From the NCBI GenBank assembly GCA_903854475.1, contig CAINWP010000035.1, positions 1-40,057 on the forward strand: a DNA stretch of 40,057 bases, written 5' to 3'. This DNA is from an uncultured Verrucomicrobiota bacterium (GTDB lineage Bacteria; Verrucomicrobiota; Verrucomicrobiia; Limisphaerales; UBA9464). Below are positions 26,222-34,709 of this stretch, in pieces; position 1 is the first letter of the stretch; every line of letters starts with the position of its first letter. The notes under the pieces are model-generated. The model saw only the letters and a program-made list of their open reading frames with translations, did no database searches and was not told the origin of the DNA. The translations under genes and the position numbers were made by a program.

Positions 26222-27046
26222 TCAGCGTTGAAACCGGCTGGCCCAGCGTTCGAGCACGTTGATGGTGATGAGGATGGCGAAGGACGCGCTGAGCATCACC
26301 ACAGCCACGGCCATGGCATTGGCGTACTCGAATTGGTCCAACCAACCCATGATGACCTGAGGGGTGATTTCGGAGACGTAGGGTTTGTTGGAGGAGATGA
26401 AGAGGACCGAGCCGTATTCTCCCACGGCTCGAGCAAAGGCCAGGGCAAAGCCGGTCATCAATGCTGGCAATAGGGCGGGAAAAACCACCCGGCGAAAAGT
26501 GCACCATCGGCCGGCACCGAGTGTGGCAGCGGCCTCCTCCAACTCGACCTCAAATTCTTCCAGAACGGGCTGCAGCGTCCGAACGACGAAGGGCAGGCTG
26601 ACGAACGTCAGGGCTAGTACGATGCCGCCGGTGGTGTACGCCAGATGGATTCCCAGCGGCACCAAAAATTGTCCCAGCCAGCCGGTCTGTGAAAACAGGT
26701 TGGCTAGGGTGAGTCCTGCCACAGCCGTCGGAAGGGCAAAGGGGAAATCGACCAGGGCATCTAAGATTTTGCGACCTGGAAACCGGTAACGGGTTAATAC
26801 CCAGGCCAGCAGCGTGCCGAGCACCGCGTTGATGGCGGCGGCGATGAAGGAGGCCCCAAAGGTCAGTCGGTAGGCGGCCAAGGCACGATCGCTGAACGCC
26901 ACCCGGACAAAGTCCGCCCAACTCATCGCACTGACGCGAATCAACAGTCCCGCCAGTGGGATTAGGACAACGAGGCTCAGGTACGCGATGGAATAGCCCA
27001 TCGTTATCCCGAATCCCGGCAGTACATTATTTCGTTGTTGGCCCAT
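26222..27046 (-). CDS. cysT: Sulfate-type ABC transporter permease CysT
   Basis: A 274-residue permease, first gene of the cysT-cysW-cysA operon. It begins [20 protein letters not shown], a usual CysT N-terminus. It has six hydrophobic helices, [20 protein letters not shown] in the pore region, the EAA loop [24 protein letters not shown] and the signature [13 protein letters not shown]. The ATG at 27046 is preferred to an extension of 20 residues upstream. The promoter must lie in the 140 bases shared with the divergent ppnP gene, where a GACAA/TTGTC inverted repeat (27102-27117) is a possible operator. No sbp/cysP gene precedes it, which is unusual. Confidence 0.92.
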   Translation of the reverse strand: MGQQRNNVLPGFGITMGYSIAYLSLVVLIPLAGLLIRVSAMSWADFVRVAFSDRALAAYRLTFGASFIAAAINAVLGTLLAWVLTRYRFPGRKILDALVDFPFALPTAVAGLTLANLFSQTGWLGQFLVPLGIHLAYTTGGIVLALTFVSLPFVVRTLQPVLEEFEVELEEAAATLGAGRWCTFRRVVFPALLPALMTGFALAFARAVGEYGSVLFISSNKPYVSEITPQVIMGWLDQFEYANAMAVAVVMLSASFAILITINVLERWASRFQR

Positions 27047-27101
27047 TTCCCTGAAGAAGGGGAAGGCTATTGGGCCTTCTTGGTGATTGTAAACGCATAA
27101 A

Positions 27102-27117
27102 GACAACCGAGATTGTC
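27102..27117. promoter_or_regulatory. Possible operator between cysT and ppnP
   Basis: GACAA and TTGTC flank a 6-base spacer in the divergent intergenic region. Position fits a shared operator; the 5-bp arms are short, so chance is possible. Confidence 0.3.
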
Positions 27118-27189
27118 GGGATTAGAGAGAGTGCCCTGTTTGTGACTTGGCCATTGAAGCGCGATCGGGCTTTGGACAGGTTCTCCGCG

Positions 27190-27516
27190 ATGTCGATTCC
27201 GAGCGAATTCAACAACGTCACTGCCGTTGCCAAAGCCAATGTCTATTTCGAGGGCAAGGTGGTGTCTCACACGATCCGTTTTTCTGACGGAACCAAGAAG
27301 ACTCTGGGCCTGATCTTCCCGGGCAAGTTCCACTTCGGAACCGACTTGGCTGAGCGGATGGAAATTGTGGCCGGCCACTGCGTCATCCGTCTGGATGGGA
27401 CCGAGGAAACTCGAACGGTTGATGCCGGTTCGTACTTTGATGTCCCCGCCAAATCCGGCTTTGACATCGAAGTCTCGAGTGGGATTTGCGAGTACATTTG
27501 CTCGTTCCTGCCGTGA
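27190..27516 (+). CDS. ppnP: Pyrimidine/purine nucleoside phosphorylase PpnP
   Basis: A 108-residue cupin-like protein of the PpnP (YaiE/DUF1255) family, which splits several nucleosides with phosphate to bases and ribose 1-phosphate. Family marks are NVYFEGKVVSHTI, LGLIFPGKFHFGT, MEIVAGHCVIRLDG and the C-terminal FDVPAKSGFDIEV. Length is near the family's usual about 95-110 residues. The ATG at 27190 is chosen because the 40 residues upstream in frame show no similarity. A CCTCAG/CTGAGG hairpin (27528-27549) follows the stop without a T-run. Confidence 0.9.
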   Translation: MSIPSEFNNVTAVAKANVYFEGKVVSHTIRFSDGTKKTLGLIFPGKFHFGTDLAERMEIVAGHCVIRLDGTEETRTVDAGSYFDVPAKSGFDIEVSSGICEYICSFLP

Positions 27517-27605
27517 GATGATCGTTGCCTCAGGGATGTGCTTCTGAGGGCCGTTGAGACGTTGACTTCGGAGGGGTGCAGAGTGTTGGCTCTGAGTCCT
27601 CTCCT

Positions 27606-28568
27606 ATGAATCGCCGTCGCTTTCTGTCGGGGGCCTCCGCCCTTCCGCTCTTGCCGTCTTGGGCTCTAGCTCAAGGGACGAAGTCTTATCGTTTTGGGCT
27701 CATCGCAAAGTCCCAGGGAAATGCCGTGTTTCAGGTGGCGCGGGTCGGGGCCGAGGAGGCCGCTCGGGAGCTGGGTGCCCGGCACGGGGTGAAGATCCGC
27801 ATCGACTGGCGGACCCCCAATGAGGAAGACGCTCAGAAGCAGGCCGAGGCCATCGAGCAATTAGTCCTGGCTGGTGCGGATGGAATTGCCGTCAGTTGCA
27901 GCGATGCCAACAAGGTGACCGACGCCATCAACAAAGCGGTGGGTGATGGAGTGCCGGTGGTCACCTTCGATTCGGATGCGCCCGCCTCCAAGCGACTGGT
28001 TTGCTATGGCGTGGATGACGGCCTGTGCGGTGAGCAGGTGATGAGCGAATTGGCCCGAGTTTTGGGAGGCAAGGGGATCATCGCCATTTTGGCCGGCAAC
28101 CAGAATGCGCCCAATTTGCAGAAGCGCGTTGCTGGCGTCCGCAAAGAGGCCAAAAAATACCCGGGGGTGGTCATCCGAGATACGTACTATCATCGGGAAA
28201 CCCCGCAGGATGCGGCTGCTCGAATGGAGCAGGTCCTTCAGGCCAATCCGGACATCACCGGTTGGGCCTTAATTGGAGGATGGCCTCTCTTCACTGAGAA
28301 TGCGCTTAAGTGGCAGCCAGGCACGGTTCAATGTGTCAGCGTCGACGCATTGCCGATTTGCTTGAATTATCTCCGTAGCGGGCACGTTCAGGTGCTCTTG
28401 GCTCAGCAATGCCATGCGTGGGGCTACCGATCAGTGGAGCACCTATTTAACAAGGTGCACTTGCGCAAGAATCCGGACTCGCCCCGGGATGTTAGTCCCT
28501 TAGTTCGCGTGGACCGATCCAACGTCGAGGCCTACGCAAAGAATTGGGAGAAATGGCTTCCGAAATGA
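27606..28568 (+). CDS. Periplasmic sugar-type substrate-binding protein, Tat-like signal
   Basis: A 320-residue binding protein of the ribose/galactose (peripla_BP_4) type. MNRRRFLSGASALPLLPSWALAQ is an export signal with a twin-arginine-like RRRFLSG motif. The mature domain opens YRFGLIAKSQGNAVFQVARVGAEEAA, and VTFDSDAPASKRLVCYGVDDG and LAGNQNAPNLQKRVAGVRK are family strands. It probably hands a sugar or similar ligand to an ABC permease or sensor, but no permease or ATPase gene is nearby, so it is an orphan here. The ATG at 27606 is well placed before the signal peptide; an open frame from 27576 adds 10 residues that do not belong. Confidence 0.88.
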   Translation: MNRRRFLSGASALPLLPSWALAQGTKSYRFGLIAKSQGNAVFQVARVGAEEAARELGARHGVKIRIDWRTPNEEDAQKQAEAIEQLVLAGADGIAVSCSDANKVTDAINKAVGDGVPVVTFDSDAPASKRLVCYGVDDGLCGEQVMSELARVLGGKGIIAILAGNQNAPNLQKRVAGVRKEAKKYPGVVIRDTYYHRETPQDAAARMEQVLQANPDITGWALIGGWPLFTENALKWQPGTVQCVSVDALPICLNYLRSGHVQVLLAQQCHAWGYRSVEHLFNKVHLRKNPDSPRDVSPLVRVDRSNVEAYAKNWEKWLPK

Positions 28569-28594
28569 TGTTCCGCTCGACCGGGTGCAGGGCT

Positions 28595-29890
28595 TTAGAA
28601 CACGTCCATGATCATGGAGACGGTTCGACCGATGCTGCCCTGATTCTCGCGGACGACCGTCTGGGCCCGTTGACCGAGGGCCTCTCGTTCGGCAGGGTTT
28701 TCGAGTAACCGGATCAACGCCGATTCCAGACCCGCTTCATCGGCAACCTGCACGGCGGCGTTGGCCTTCACAAAATTTGGGGCAATGTCGGGGAAGTTCT
28801 CCATGTGCGGACCAAAGACCACCGCCTTGCCGAGTGCGGCTGGTTCAATGGGGTTTTGTCCGCCTTGCGCAGTGAGGCTCTTGCCGACAAAGACAATGTT
28901 AGCCCGCGTGTAAAAGTGGCGGAGTTCACCGGTGGTGTTGACCAGCAGGCATTCTAGGTCCCCCGTTTTGTGCCGGGTGTTCGGCCGCATGTCCTTGCGG
29001 AAGATGTATCGCACGCCTAGAGCCTGGAGCTCTGCTCCGACGGCGGCACCGCGTTCATGATGCCTGGGCACGAGTACGAGGAAGAGCCTTGGGTACCGGG
29101 ACTTCAAGCGGAGGTACATTGAGGCCAAGATTCGCTCTTCGCCATCATGGGTGCTGCCGGCCACCAGAACCACAGAGTCGGGAACGACTCCCAATTGACC
29201 CAGAAGGCTGGTGACATCCAGCGTGCGGGTGTCATCGAGCTTGGCGGCGTCGAACTTGAGGCTGCCCACTACGTGGATGGCTTCTTTGCGGCAACCGAGT
29301 TGAAGCAAGCGTTCCGCATCGGCGTCGTTCTGCGCACCTACCCCTTCAAATCCAGCGAAGAGATCCCGGAAGAGGAACCCAAACCGGCGGTAGCCCCGGA
29401 AGGAGCGCTCCGAGAGGCGAGCATTGACCAAGAAATACGGGACCCCACGGCGTTGGAGACTCCATAGAAAATTGGGCCAGATCTCGGCCTCCACCAGAAT
29501 GACCACTTCGGGGTTGATGAGGCCGATGGCGCGTTGGATGTGTTTCCGGCGATCGATGGGGTAGTAGACCTTGGTAATATGCGCCGGAAGGTGGTCGCGC
29601 AGGAGACCCATGCCCGTCGAAGTCGTCGTGGAGACAACGATCTTGTGCAAGGGCAGCAGCGGTTCCATGGCCCGGATCAACTGCGTGCACACGTTCACCT
29701 CGCCGACGCTCACCGCATGGAACCAAATCACCTGACGGTTCGTCAGGGCCTGCTTGAGCTTGGCGTCATACAGGCCGAAGCGCTCGCCGAACCCGGCCTG
29801 CCAGGACCCGCGACGGTACATCTTAAGGAAATACCACGGAGCTGACAGGGCGAACCCGATGTTGAAGAGAATGTTGTAGAGAAGTCGCAT
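28595..29890 (-). CDS. waaA: 3-deoxy-D-manno-octulosonate (Kdo) transferase
   Basis: A 431-residue GT30 glycosyltransferase that adds Kdo from CMP-Kdo to lipid A precursor at the cytoplasmic face of the inner membrane, the first step of LPS core assembly. An N-terminal membrane anchor (LLYNILFNIGFALSAPWYFLKM) precedes the catalytic segment IWFHAVSVGEVN, whose glutamate is the general base. Further marks are YYPIDRR, EAEIWPNFLW, AGSTHDGEE, VPRHHERG and the CMP-Kdo site GKSLTAQGGQNPIEPAALG. Length matches the family. The ATG at 29890 is preferred over an upstream extension of 22 residues. It follows the phosphorylase gene by 69 bases. Confidence 0.94.
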   Translation of the reverse strand: MRLLYNILFNIGFALSAPWYFLKMYRRGSWQAGFGERFGLYDAKLKQALTNRQVIWFHAVSVGEVNVCTQLIRAMEPLLPLHKIVVSTTTSTGMGLLRDHLPAHITKVYYPIDRRKHIQRAIGLINPEVVILVEAEIWPNFLWSLQRRGVPYFLVNARLSERSFRGYRRFGFLFRDLFAGFEGVGAQNDADAERLLQLGCRKEAIHVVGSLKFDAAKLDDTRTLDVTSLLGQLGVVPDSVVLVAGSTHDGEERILASMYLRLKSRYPRLFLVLVPRHHERGAAVGAELQALGVRYIFRKDMRPNTRHKTGDLECLLVNTTGELRHFYTRANIVFVGKSLTAQGGQNPIEPAALGKAVVFGPHMENFPDIAPNFVKANAAVQVADEAGLESALIRLLENPAEREALGQRAQTVVRENQGSIGRTVSMIMDVF

Positions 29891-29959
29891 GAACAGCGTT
29901 GTCGCGGAAAACGGAACGGAACGGAGGTCACTGTCCCAACGTTCCGGCGGAGCCAAAGG

Positions 29960-30865
29960 TTACGGATTTTTTTGACGAGGTCGAACCTGGCGAGGTGTGG
30001 GCGAAGGGGGCTCGGCGGCGGTTTCCTTCGTGCCGATCCGTTGCACAAAGGCCCCGATCCACTCGCTGGCCCGCTGTTCTTGGGCTTTGGCTACTTCAAG
30101 AACTTCTTGGGCAGAGACGACTTGAGTTTTTCCGCCTAAACCGGCCGCCGCATTGGTGATGCAACTGCATCCGGCCACCCGCAACCCGCATTGGCGGGCC
30201 GCGATGACTTCCGGCACGGTGCTCATTCCCACAGCATCGGCGCCCCAGCTGCGGAAGGCCCGGATCTCGGCCGGTGTTTCAAAACTGGGACCGGAAACCG
30301 CCAGATAGACCCCCTCGCGGACCGGCAGACGGATCGACCGCGCCGCCGCTTTCAAATGCGTTTGCAGTTCCGGATCGTAGGTCCGTGTCATGTCGACGAA
30401 ACGGGTTTCGCCCTCGGCGACCGCTCCCCGGAGCGGATTCATGCCCAGGAAATTAATGTGGTCGTTCAGGATCATGAAATCACCGACGCGGAACTCGGGG
30501 TGAATGCCGCCCGCAGCATTGGTCACTAGCAGCGTCTCGACACCCATGGCCGCAAGGACTCGAGTGGGAAAGACCACTTCGTTGGGCTCAAACCCTTCAT
30601 AGTAGTGAGCCCGTCCACTGAGCACGGCCACGGGCACCGAATGCCAAGTTCCGATCCGCAGTCGTCCCTCATGCCCTGGGGCGCTTCCAACGGGGAAGCC
30701 GGGCAGGTCTCGATAGGAGAATTCTCGGTCCACCGAAACCGACTGGGCGATGGGGCCAAAGCCACTGCCGAGAATGATGGCCAACCGGGGCCTCAGAGAG
30801 GTCCGGCGGAGGATCAACGAGGCAGTGGACGAGGGAGGGGGTAGGGATTGGGTGCGACGAGGCAT
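29960..30865 (-). CDS. punA: Purine nucleoside phosphorylase (trimeric, PunA/PNP family)
   Basis: A 301-residue enzyme of the PNP/MTAP family that splits inosine and guanosine (or related nucleosides) with phosphate. Visible sites are the phosphate loop ILGSGFG, the PGHEGR segment, VTNAAGGI, the purine-site GPSFETPAEIR with its glutamate, MSTVPEVIAAR and the CITNAAAGLG asparagine. The last about 40 residues are an Arg/Pro/Lys-rich tail beyond the usual family end. ATG at 30865; a longer frame upstream to 30982 overlaps the oxidoreductase gene and is ignored. It lies 23 bases after the oxidoreductase stop, so co-transcription is likely. A second nucleoside phosphorylase (ppnP) is encoded 3 kb away. 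Confidence 0.92.
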   Translation of the reverse strand: MPRRTQSLPPPSSTASLILRRTSLRPRLAIILGSGFGPIAQSVSVDREFSYRDLPGFPVGSAPGHEGRLRIGTWHSVPVAVLSGRAHYYEGFEPNEVVFPTRVLAAMGVETLLVTNAAGGIHPEFRVGDFMILNDHINFLGMNPLRGAVAEGETRFVDMTRTYDPELQTHLKAAARSIRLPVREGVYLAVSGPSFETPAEIRAFRSWGADAVGMSTVPEVIAARQCGLRVAGCSCITNAAAGLGGKTQVVSAQEVLEVAKAQEQRASEWIGAFVQRIGTKETAAEPPSPTPRQVRPRQKNP

Positions 30866-30888
30866 GGAACTGGAGCGGATGACGGAAC

Positions 30889-32016
30889 TCAGCCGGGGAT
30901 TACAGCCGCGCGCTGGGCATGAGAAGCCAATGCGGCCTCGAACAGTTCGTGGCTTCGGACAGCTTCGTCCGGGGTGACGCAACCAAAGCGGTTGCCGAGG
31001 GCACCAGCGTGTTCAGCCGCGAAGGCTGCCCACATTTGGAGAAAACAGTCCGGGAAGCCGGGCTCGAAGATGCCCCCGGTGATCGTGGGGAACGGTGTCT
31101 GGAATCCAAGGTCCGTGCGGCTCCACCACTGCTCTTTCGAGCGGTCGAACTTCCAGAGCGTCTTTGGTTCAGCTGTGGAATAACGCATGCCGCCGTCGGT
31201 GCCGAGGATTTCGATGGACCAGGTGTTGGTGGCTCCTGGCGCCAACCGCTTCATCTCGAAGCGCATGGGGGTTTCGATGCCGTTTATAGTGGCCTCGGTG
31301 TGGAGCATGGCGTTGTCCCATGTGTCGCAGGGGGCCATACCTCCTTTGCCGTCGGGGCGCTCGTGATAAATCTTTTGTAACTGGGCATAGACTCGGTTCG
31401 GGAACCATCCGAGGCGGAAGGGGACATGGACGACGTGCATTCCCAGGTCGCCCATCACGCCGATGGCCCCGCAGGTGCGAACCTGACGCTTCCAGTTCAC
31501 TGGCTTGGTCGGATCGAGGTCGCTGGCATGCCAGAAGCAGGAGCGGACTTCCAGGGGTTTGCCCATGGCACCAGATTGAGCCCAGTCGACAATTCTTTGA
31601 ACTCCCGGCAGGAAGGGGAACTCTGAGCTGCAGCGCACGAACCGACCGGACTTGGCGGCCGCATCGCGGATGCGTCGGGCGGATGCCAGATCGATGCCGA
31701 AGGGTTTCTCGGCCAACAAATCTTTTCCGGCTGCCAACACGTCGAGGTAGATGGCTTCGTGAAGGTTGTGGGGCACGGCCACGTACACGACATCCACCTC
31801 GGGTGAGGCGAGGAGTTGGCGGTGGTCCGGGGTGAGCAGTTTGACCGTTGGGATTTGGCGGAACCAGTCGAGCAGGGTGGGTTGAAGGTCACAAACCGCG
31901 ACCAACTCTACTTGCACGGGGAAGTTGTTGAGGACGAACCAGCGGGCAAACGCGCTGGCGGCCTCGCGGCCCATGAGGCCGCCGCCGATGATGCCGACAC
32001 GGAGGGTGGGTTTCAT
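30889..32016 (-). CDS. Gfo/Idh/MocA-family oxidoreductase
   Basis: A 375-residue NAD(P)-dependent dehydrogenase-like protein. The Rossmann motif is VGIIGGGLMGREAA at the start, and the conserved EKPFG (K being catalytic in the family) is at about residue 105. The C-terminal half begins near VRSCFWHASDLDPTKPVNW and contains GDLGMHVVHVPFRLG, with a histidine in the usual active-site place. There is no signal peptide, in contrast to many verrucomicrobial members. The family acts on sugars, inositols or tetrapyrroles, and the substrate is unknown. The ATG overlaps the stop of the preceding unknown gene (ATGA), so translation is coupled. Confidence 0.9.
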   Translation of the reverse strand: MKPTLRVGIIGGGLMGREAASAFARWFVLNNFPVQVELVAVCDLQPTLLDWFRQIPTVKLLTPDHRQLLASPEVDVVYVAVPHNLHEAIYLDVLAAGKDLLAEKPFGIDLASARRIRDAAAKSGRFVRCSSEFPFLPGVQRIVDWAQSGAMGKPLEVRSCFWHASDLDPTKPVNWKRQVRTCGAIGVMGDLGMHVVHVPFRLGWFPNRVYAQLQKIYHERPDGKGGMAPCDTWDNAMLHTEATINGIETPMRFEMKRLAPGATNTWSIEILGTDGGMRYSTAEPKTLWKFDRSKEQWWSRTDLGFQTPFPTITGGIFEPGFPDCFLQMWAAFAAEHAGALGNRFGCVTPDEAVRSHELFEAALASHAQRAAVIPG

Positions 32017-32714
32017 GAAATGAATCGGGAGTGATGCTTCTGGGGAATACTCTGGGCCACCTGTCCAGTCGGTGGGATGGGGGTGTTCGGCCTCTGTAGC
32101 CCAAGCAGCTGGTCTCGGAGGCCCGCAACGCCGTCGAACGCCTGAAGGTTTCGATTCAAGAGGCCGAGCAACTGATCGTGAGTGAGTCCTTCAGCGGCAA
32201 GAATCTCGGGGATGGGTTTCCCTGAGGAGACCTCTTGATGAATTCTGCGGAGGGTGCGGATAGTCAGGGCTGAATCTTTGCGGCCTAACGCGGCGGAGCG
32301 GGACGAAGCCGAAAGGTGGGACGCCCCTTCGGCTAAAGCGATAGACGGATGATCGGGTGTGGGCGGTCGATCTACCGTGGCTTTGACCTGATTCCATGCC
32401 TCCACTACTGCATCTGAACTACCCCGCATCCCGATTGAACGGCGGAAGCTGTCCTCTACGAACCGTAGGTGTACCAAGTCTTGGGCGGCCGCATTGATCT
32501 CTCGACCGGTGCGTGCCGGAGCGGCGTTACGGATGACCTCGAGTTCGATGGCGAAGATCTCTGGATTTGTCCAAAAGCTGAGGGCCGCCAACAGGCGGAA
32601 CTGCAGCGGGACGATCTTCAACAGCAGATGACGATCAAAGCCAGCCGTGCTGCAACCGTGATAGTGGCAGTAGGCATCCCTGAAATTGGTATGGACCGAT
32701 TGGGCAATGGCCAT
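32013..32714 (-). CDS. Protein of unknown function coupled to the oxidoreductase
   Basis: A 233-residue soluble protein that I do not recognise as a named family. It starts MAIAQSVHTNFRDAYCHYHGC and continues with a predominantly helical N-terminal half (FDRHLLLKIVPLQFRLLAALSFW). The C-terminal half has a helix SALTIRTLRRIHQEVSSG followed by IPEILAAEGLTHDQLLGLL, which could be a helix-turn-helix-like or protein-binding segment. The N-terminal half looks compact and conserved-type, and may belong to a lineage-restricted verrucomicrobial family (inference). ATG at 32714; upstream frame adds 20 unlikely residues. Its stop overlaps the oxidoreductase ATG, and the LarA-like gene ends about 100 bases upstream. 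Confidence 0.72.
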   Translation of the reverse strand: MAIAQSVHTNFRDAYCHYHGCSTAGFDRHLLLKIVPLQFRLLAALSFWTNPEIFAIELEVIRNAAPARTGREINAAAQDLVHLRFVEDSFRRSIGMRGSSDAVVEAWNQVKATVDRPPTPDHPSIALAEGASHLSASSRSAALGRKDSALTIRTLRRIHQEVSSGKPIPEILAAEGLTHDQLLGLLNRNLQAFDGVAGLRDQLLGLQRPNTPIPPTGQVAQSIPQKHHSRFIS

Positions 32715-32813
32715 GGCTGAGTCAGACTCGTAGAGGACTCCGCAAGAATCCGACGTTAAGCCGGGTTGTGTCAACCGTATGATAGATTCTTTTCAGTTAG
32801 CGTGAGTGTGGCT

Positions 32814-34040
32814 TTAGGTACGAACTCGGTAGAGGGTTTCTCCGGCTTTGGGAACATACAGAATGCCCTCGGACTCCCTTCCCTGGAATTGGGCCGGATC
32901 GATGGTGCGCCAGTCCCGGTAGCCGAGGTTGATTTCGCGGCACACCGATTCTGGTATTCCGGTCGCCAGCGTCACGCGGGCCCGACGTGTTTCAACGCCG
33001 TTTTCGTAGGTGCCCATTCCGAAGACATGGGTGCTGTGGGCGAGGGTTCCCCATGGAAAATCTTTGAAGTGGTCCCATTGTTTTAGGAAGTAGTCGCGGC
33101 AGTGGTAGCCTACCTGCCGAATTAGCGCTCCATGGACCACACTGATCTCATGGAGGTGGGGGGCGTAGATGATGAGTTCGCCACCCGGAGCTAGGACCGG
33201 CTCGAGTTTGTACATGCACTTGGCGCCGACCCACAGTTCGTCGTACATAGCCGGCGCACAGCTGAGAATGGTGTGGAATTGGCGATCTTTCCATTCGATG
33301 TGCGTCTGGGCAGACAAGTCGGCAGCCTGGTCCCAGGCGGCCTCGGGGGTTCCAGTAAATATCCCCGCCAGTTCTCCATGGCCTCCAGGTTTCACTACCA
33401 GGGCCAGACACAACTTGGGAATGGGCACCATGGCGCCAGCGCGGTCTACCACTCGGCGTACCGGTGTCCATTTTTGACCAATAACTCCTACGGTGGTGAT
33501 CACCGCGCCGAGCCAGTGGAAGAAGTTGAGAATTTCCGGACCGCTGACTCCGGGGAATAGGTACTTGTTGCCGCCGCTGAACCCGACCACCTCGTGGGGA
33601 AATACCGGTCCGATAATAACGATTTGATCGTAGCCCAAGACACGCCGGTTGATTGACACGGGTACATCCATCGCGAAGAGCCCGTCAGACAGGGTTCGTA
33701 TCTCATCGGCGGGAATGACTCCGAGGGTCTCTAGGGCGGCCGGGTTGTCCCATTCGTGGTTAAAGAATCCGACGGATCCATATCGAGAGGCACGTTCCTC
33801 GACAGTAATCTCCAGTCGCTCGCAAATGGCTTCTTCAGACATTGCTGGGTGCGTTCCCAATGCGATGAGAATATCCAAAGCGGCCACCGATTCTGACCAT
33901 TCGGCGTGCAAGGCCTTGAAGACGGCTCCGATCGGTGCGGTGCGCGTGCCATCGGGGATGATGAGCAGCACACGTTTTCCGTGGAAACGATGGGCCGGGT
34001 GATAAGTGACCACCCAGGAGGCTATTTCGGATTGGTTCAT
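32814..34040 (-). CDS. LarA-like (lactate racemase / DUF2088 family) protein
   Basis: A 408-residue member of the LarA superfamily, whose founding member racemises lactate with a pincer nickel-pyridinium cofactor. The N-terminal IIPDGTRTAP matches the conserved D-x-TR-x-P. ALGTHPAMSEEAI carries one conserved histidine, and HEVVGFSGGNKYLFPGVSG supplies the second histidine and the lysine that binds the cofactor. Related paralogs act on other 2-hydroxyacids or sugar acids, so lactate is not assured. Cofactor-making genes (larB, larC, larE) are not in the window. ATG at 34040; an open frame upstream adds 44 residues without similarity. It is first of a minus-strand run that leads to the oxidoreductase, but a 100-base gap leaves co-transcription open. 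Confidence 0.85.
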   Translation of the reverse strand: MNQSEIASWVVTYHPAHRFHGKRVLLIIPDGTRTAPIGAVFKALHAEWSESVAALDILIALGTHPAMSEEAICERLEITVEERASRYGSVGFFNHEWDNPAALETLGVIPADEIRTLSDGLFAMDVPVSINRRVLGYDQIVIIGPVFPHEVVGFSGGNKYLFPGVSGPEILNFFHWLGAVITTVGVIGQKWTPVRRVVDRAGAMVPIPKLCLALVVKPGGHGELAGIFTGTPEAAWDQAADLSAQTHIEWKDRQFHTILSCAPAMYDELWVGAKCMYKLEPVLAPGGELIIYAPHLHEISVVHGALIRQVGYHCRDYFLKQWDHFKDFPWGTLAHSTHVFGMGTYENGVETRRARVTLATGIPESVCREINLGYRDWRTIDPAQFQGRESEGILYVPKAGETLYRVRT

Positions 34041-34142
34041 CGGAAAATCACACCCCCCGAATCCTAGGCTCGGCAGGGACTCTTGAGAGCATGGTCGATT
34101 CGATCTTGGGATGACAAATCCGATATCGATATTATCGAATGA

Positions 34143-34182
34143 CGGGAGGATGGGTGGAGCCGCCCGCAACACCGTCCTCCCG
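34143..34182 (-). terminator. Possible terminator of the nadC-birA-coaX-bcp operon
   Basis: CGGGAGGA (34143-34150) and TCCTCCCG (34175-34182) form an 8-bp stem, with a GGGCGG/CCACCC-type inner pairing, 25 bases past the bcp stop. No clear T-run follows on the minus strand, so termination efficiency is uncertain. Confidence 0.4.
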
Positions 34183-34207
34183 CCGTGGACCTGCTAGGTC
34201 CGCCCCA

Positions 34208-34699
34208 TTATGCCATCGAGAGTGCCTTGAGTGCCTCGAGCACTTCTTCGGCATGGGTCTCCGGTTTCACCGAATCCCAAATTCGTGCGATACGGCCCTC
34301 TTGGTTAATCAAGAAGGTCACCCGATGAATGCCTTGGTACTTTCGTCCCATGAAGACTTTCTCTCCCCAAACTCCGAAGGCATTGGCAACCACTGACTCC
34401 GTGTCCGCTATTAAGGGGAAGGGAAGTTGATGCTTGTTGGTAAACTTTACGTGGGACTTTACCGTATCAGCGCTGACCCCAAGCACAACGGCTCCCGCCT
34501 TTTGAATCGCCGCATACTGGTCGCGAAATCCGCAGGCCTCTTTGGTGCAGCCCGGGGTGTCGTCGCGAGGGTAGAAGTAAATGACCACCGGCGTTCCGAG
34601 GAGGTCTTTGGAGGCGATTTGTGAACCGTTGGTGACCACCGCGCTGAATCGCGGGGCTGGATCACCCGGACGAAGACTTAAAGTGATGGATTTGGCCAT
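34208..34699 (-). CDS. bcp: Thiol peroxidase Bcp-type peroxiredoxin
   Basis: A 163-residue AhpC/TSA-fold peroxiredoxin of the Bcp/PrxQ type that reduces peroxides with thioredoxin. The motif DDTPGCTKEACGFRD has the peroxidatic cysteine and a second cysteine five residues later, the layout of atypical two-cysteine Bcp enzymes. YFYPRD before it and VLGVSADTVKSHVKF and FPLIAD after it are family strands. ATG at 34699; a start three codons upstream is possible. It begins 10 bases after the coaX stop and is the last gene of the nadC-birA-coaX-bcp run. Confidence 0.93.
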   Translation of the reverse strand: MAKSITLSLRPGDPAPRFSAVVTNGSQIASKDLLGTPVVIYFYPRDDTPGCTKEACGFRDQYAAIQKAGAVVLGVSADTVKSHVKFTNKHQLPFPLIADTESVVANAFGVWGEKVFMGRKYQGIHRVTFLINQEGRIARIWDSVKPETHAEEVLEALKALSMA

Positions 34700-34709
34700 G
34701 TCAGGCAAT

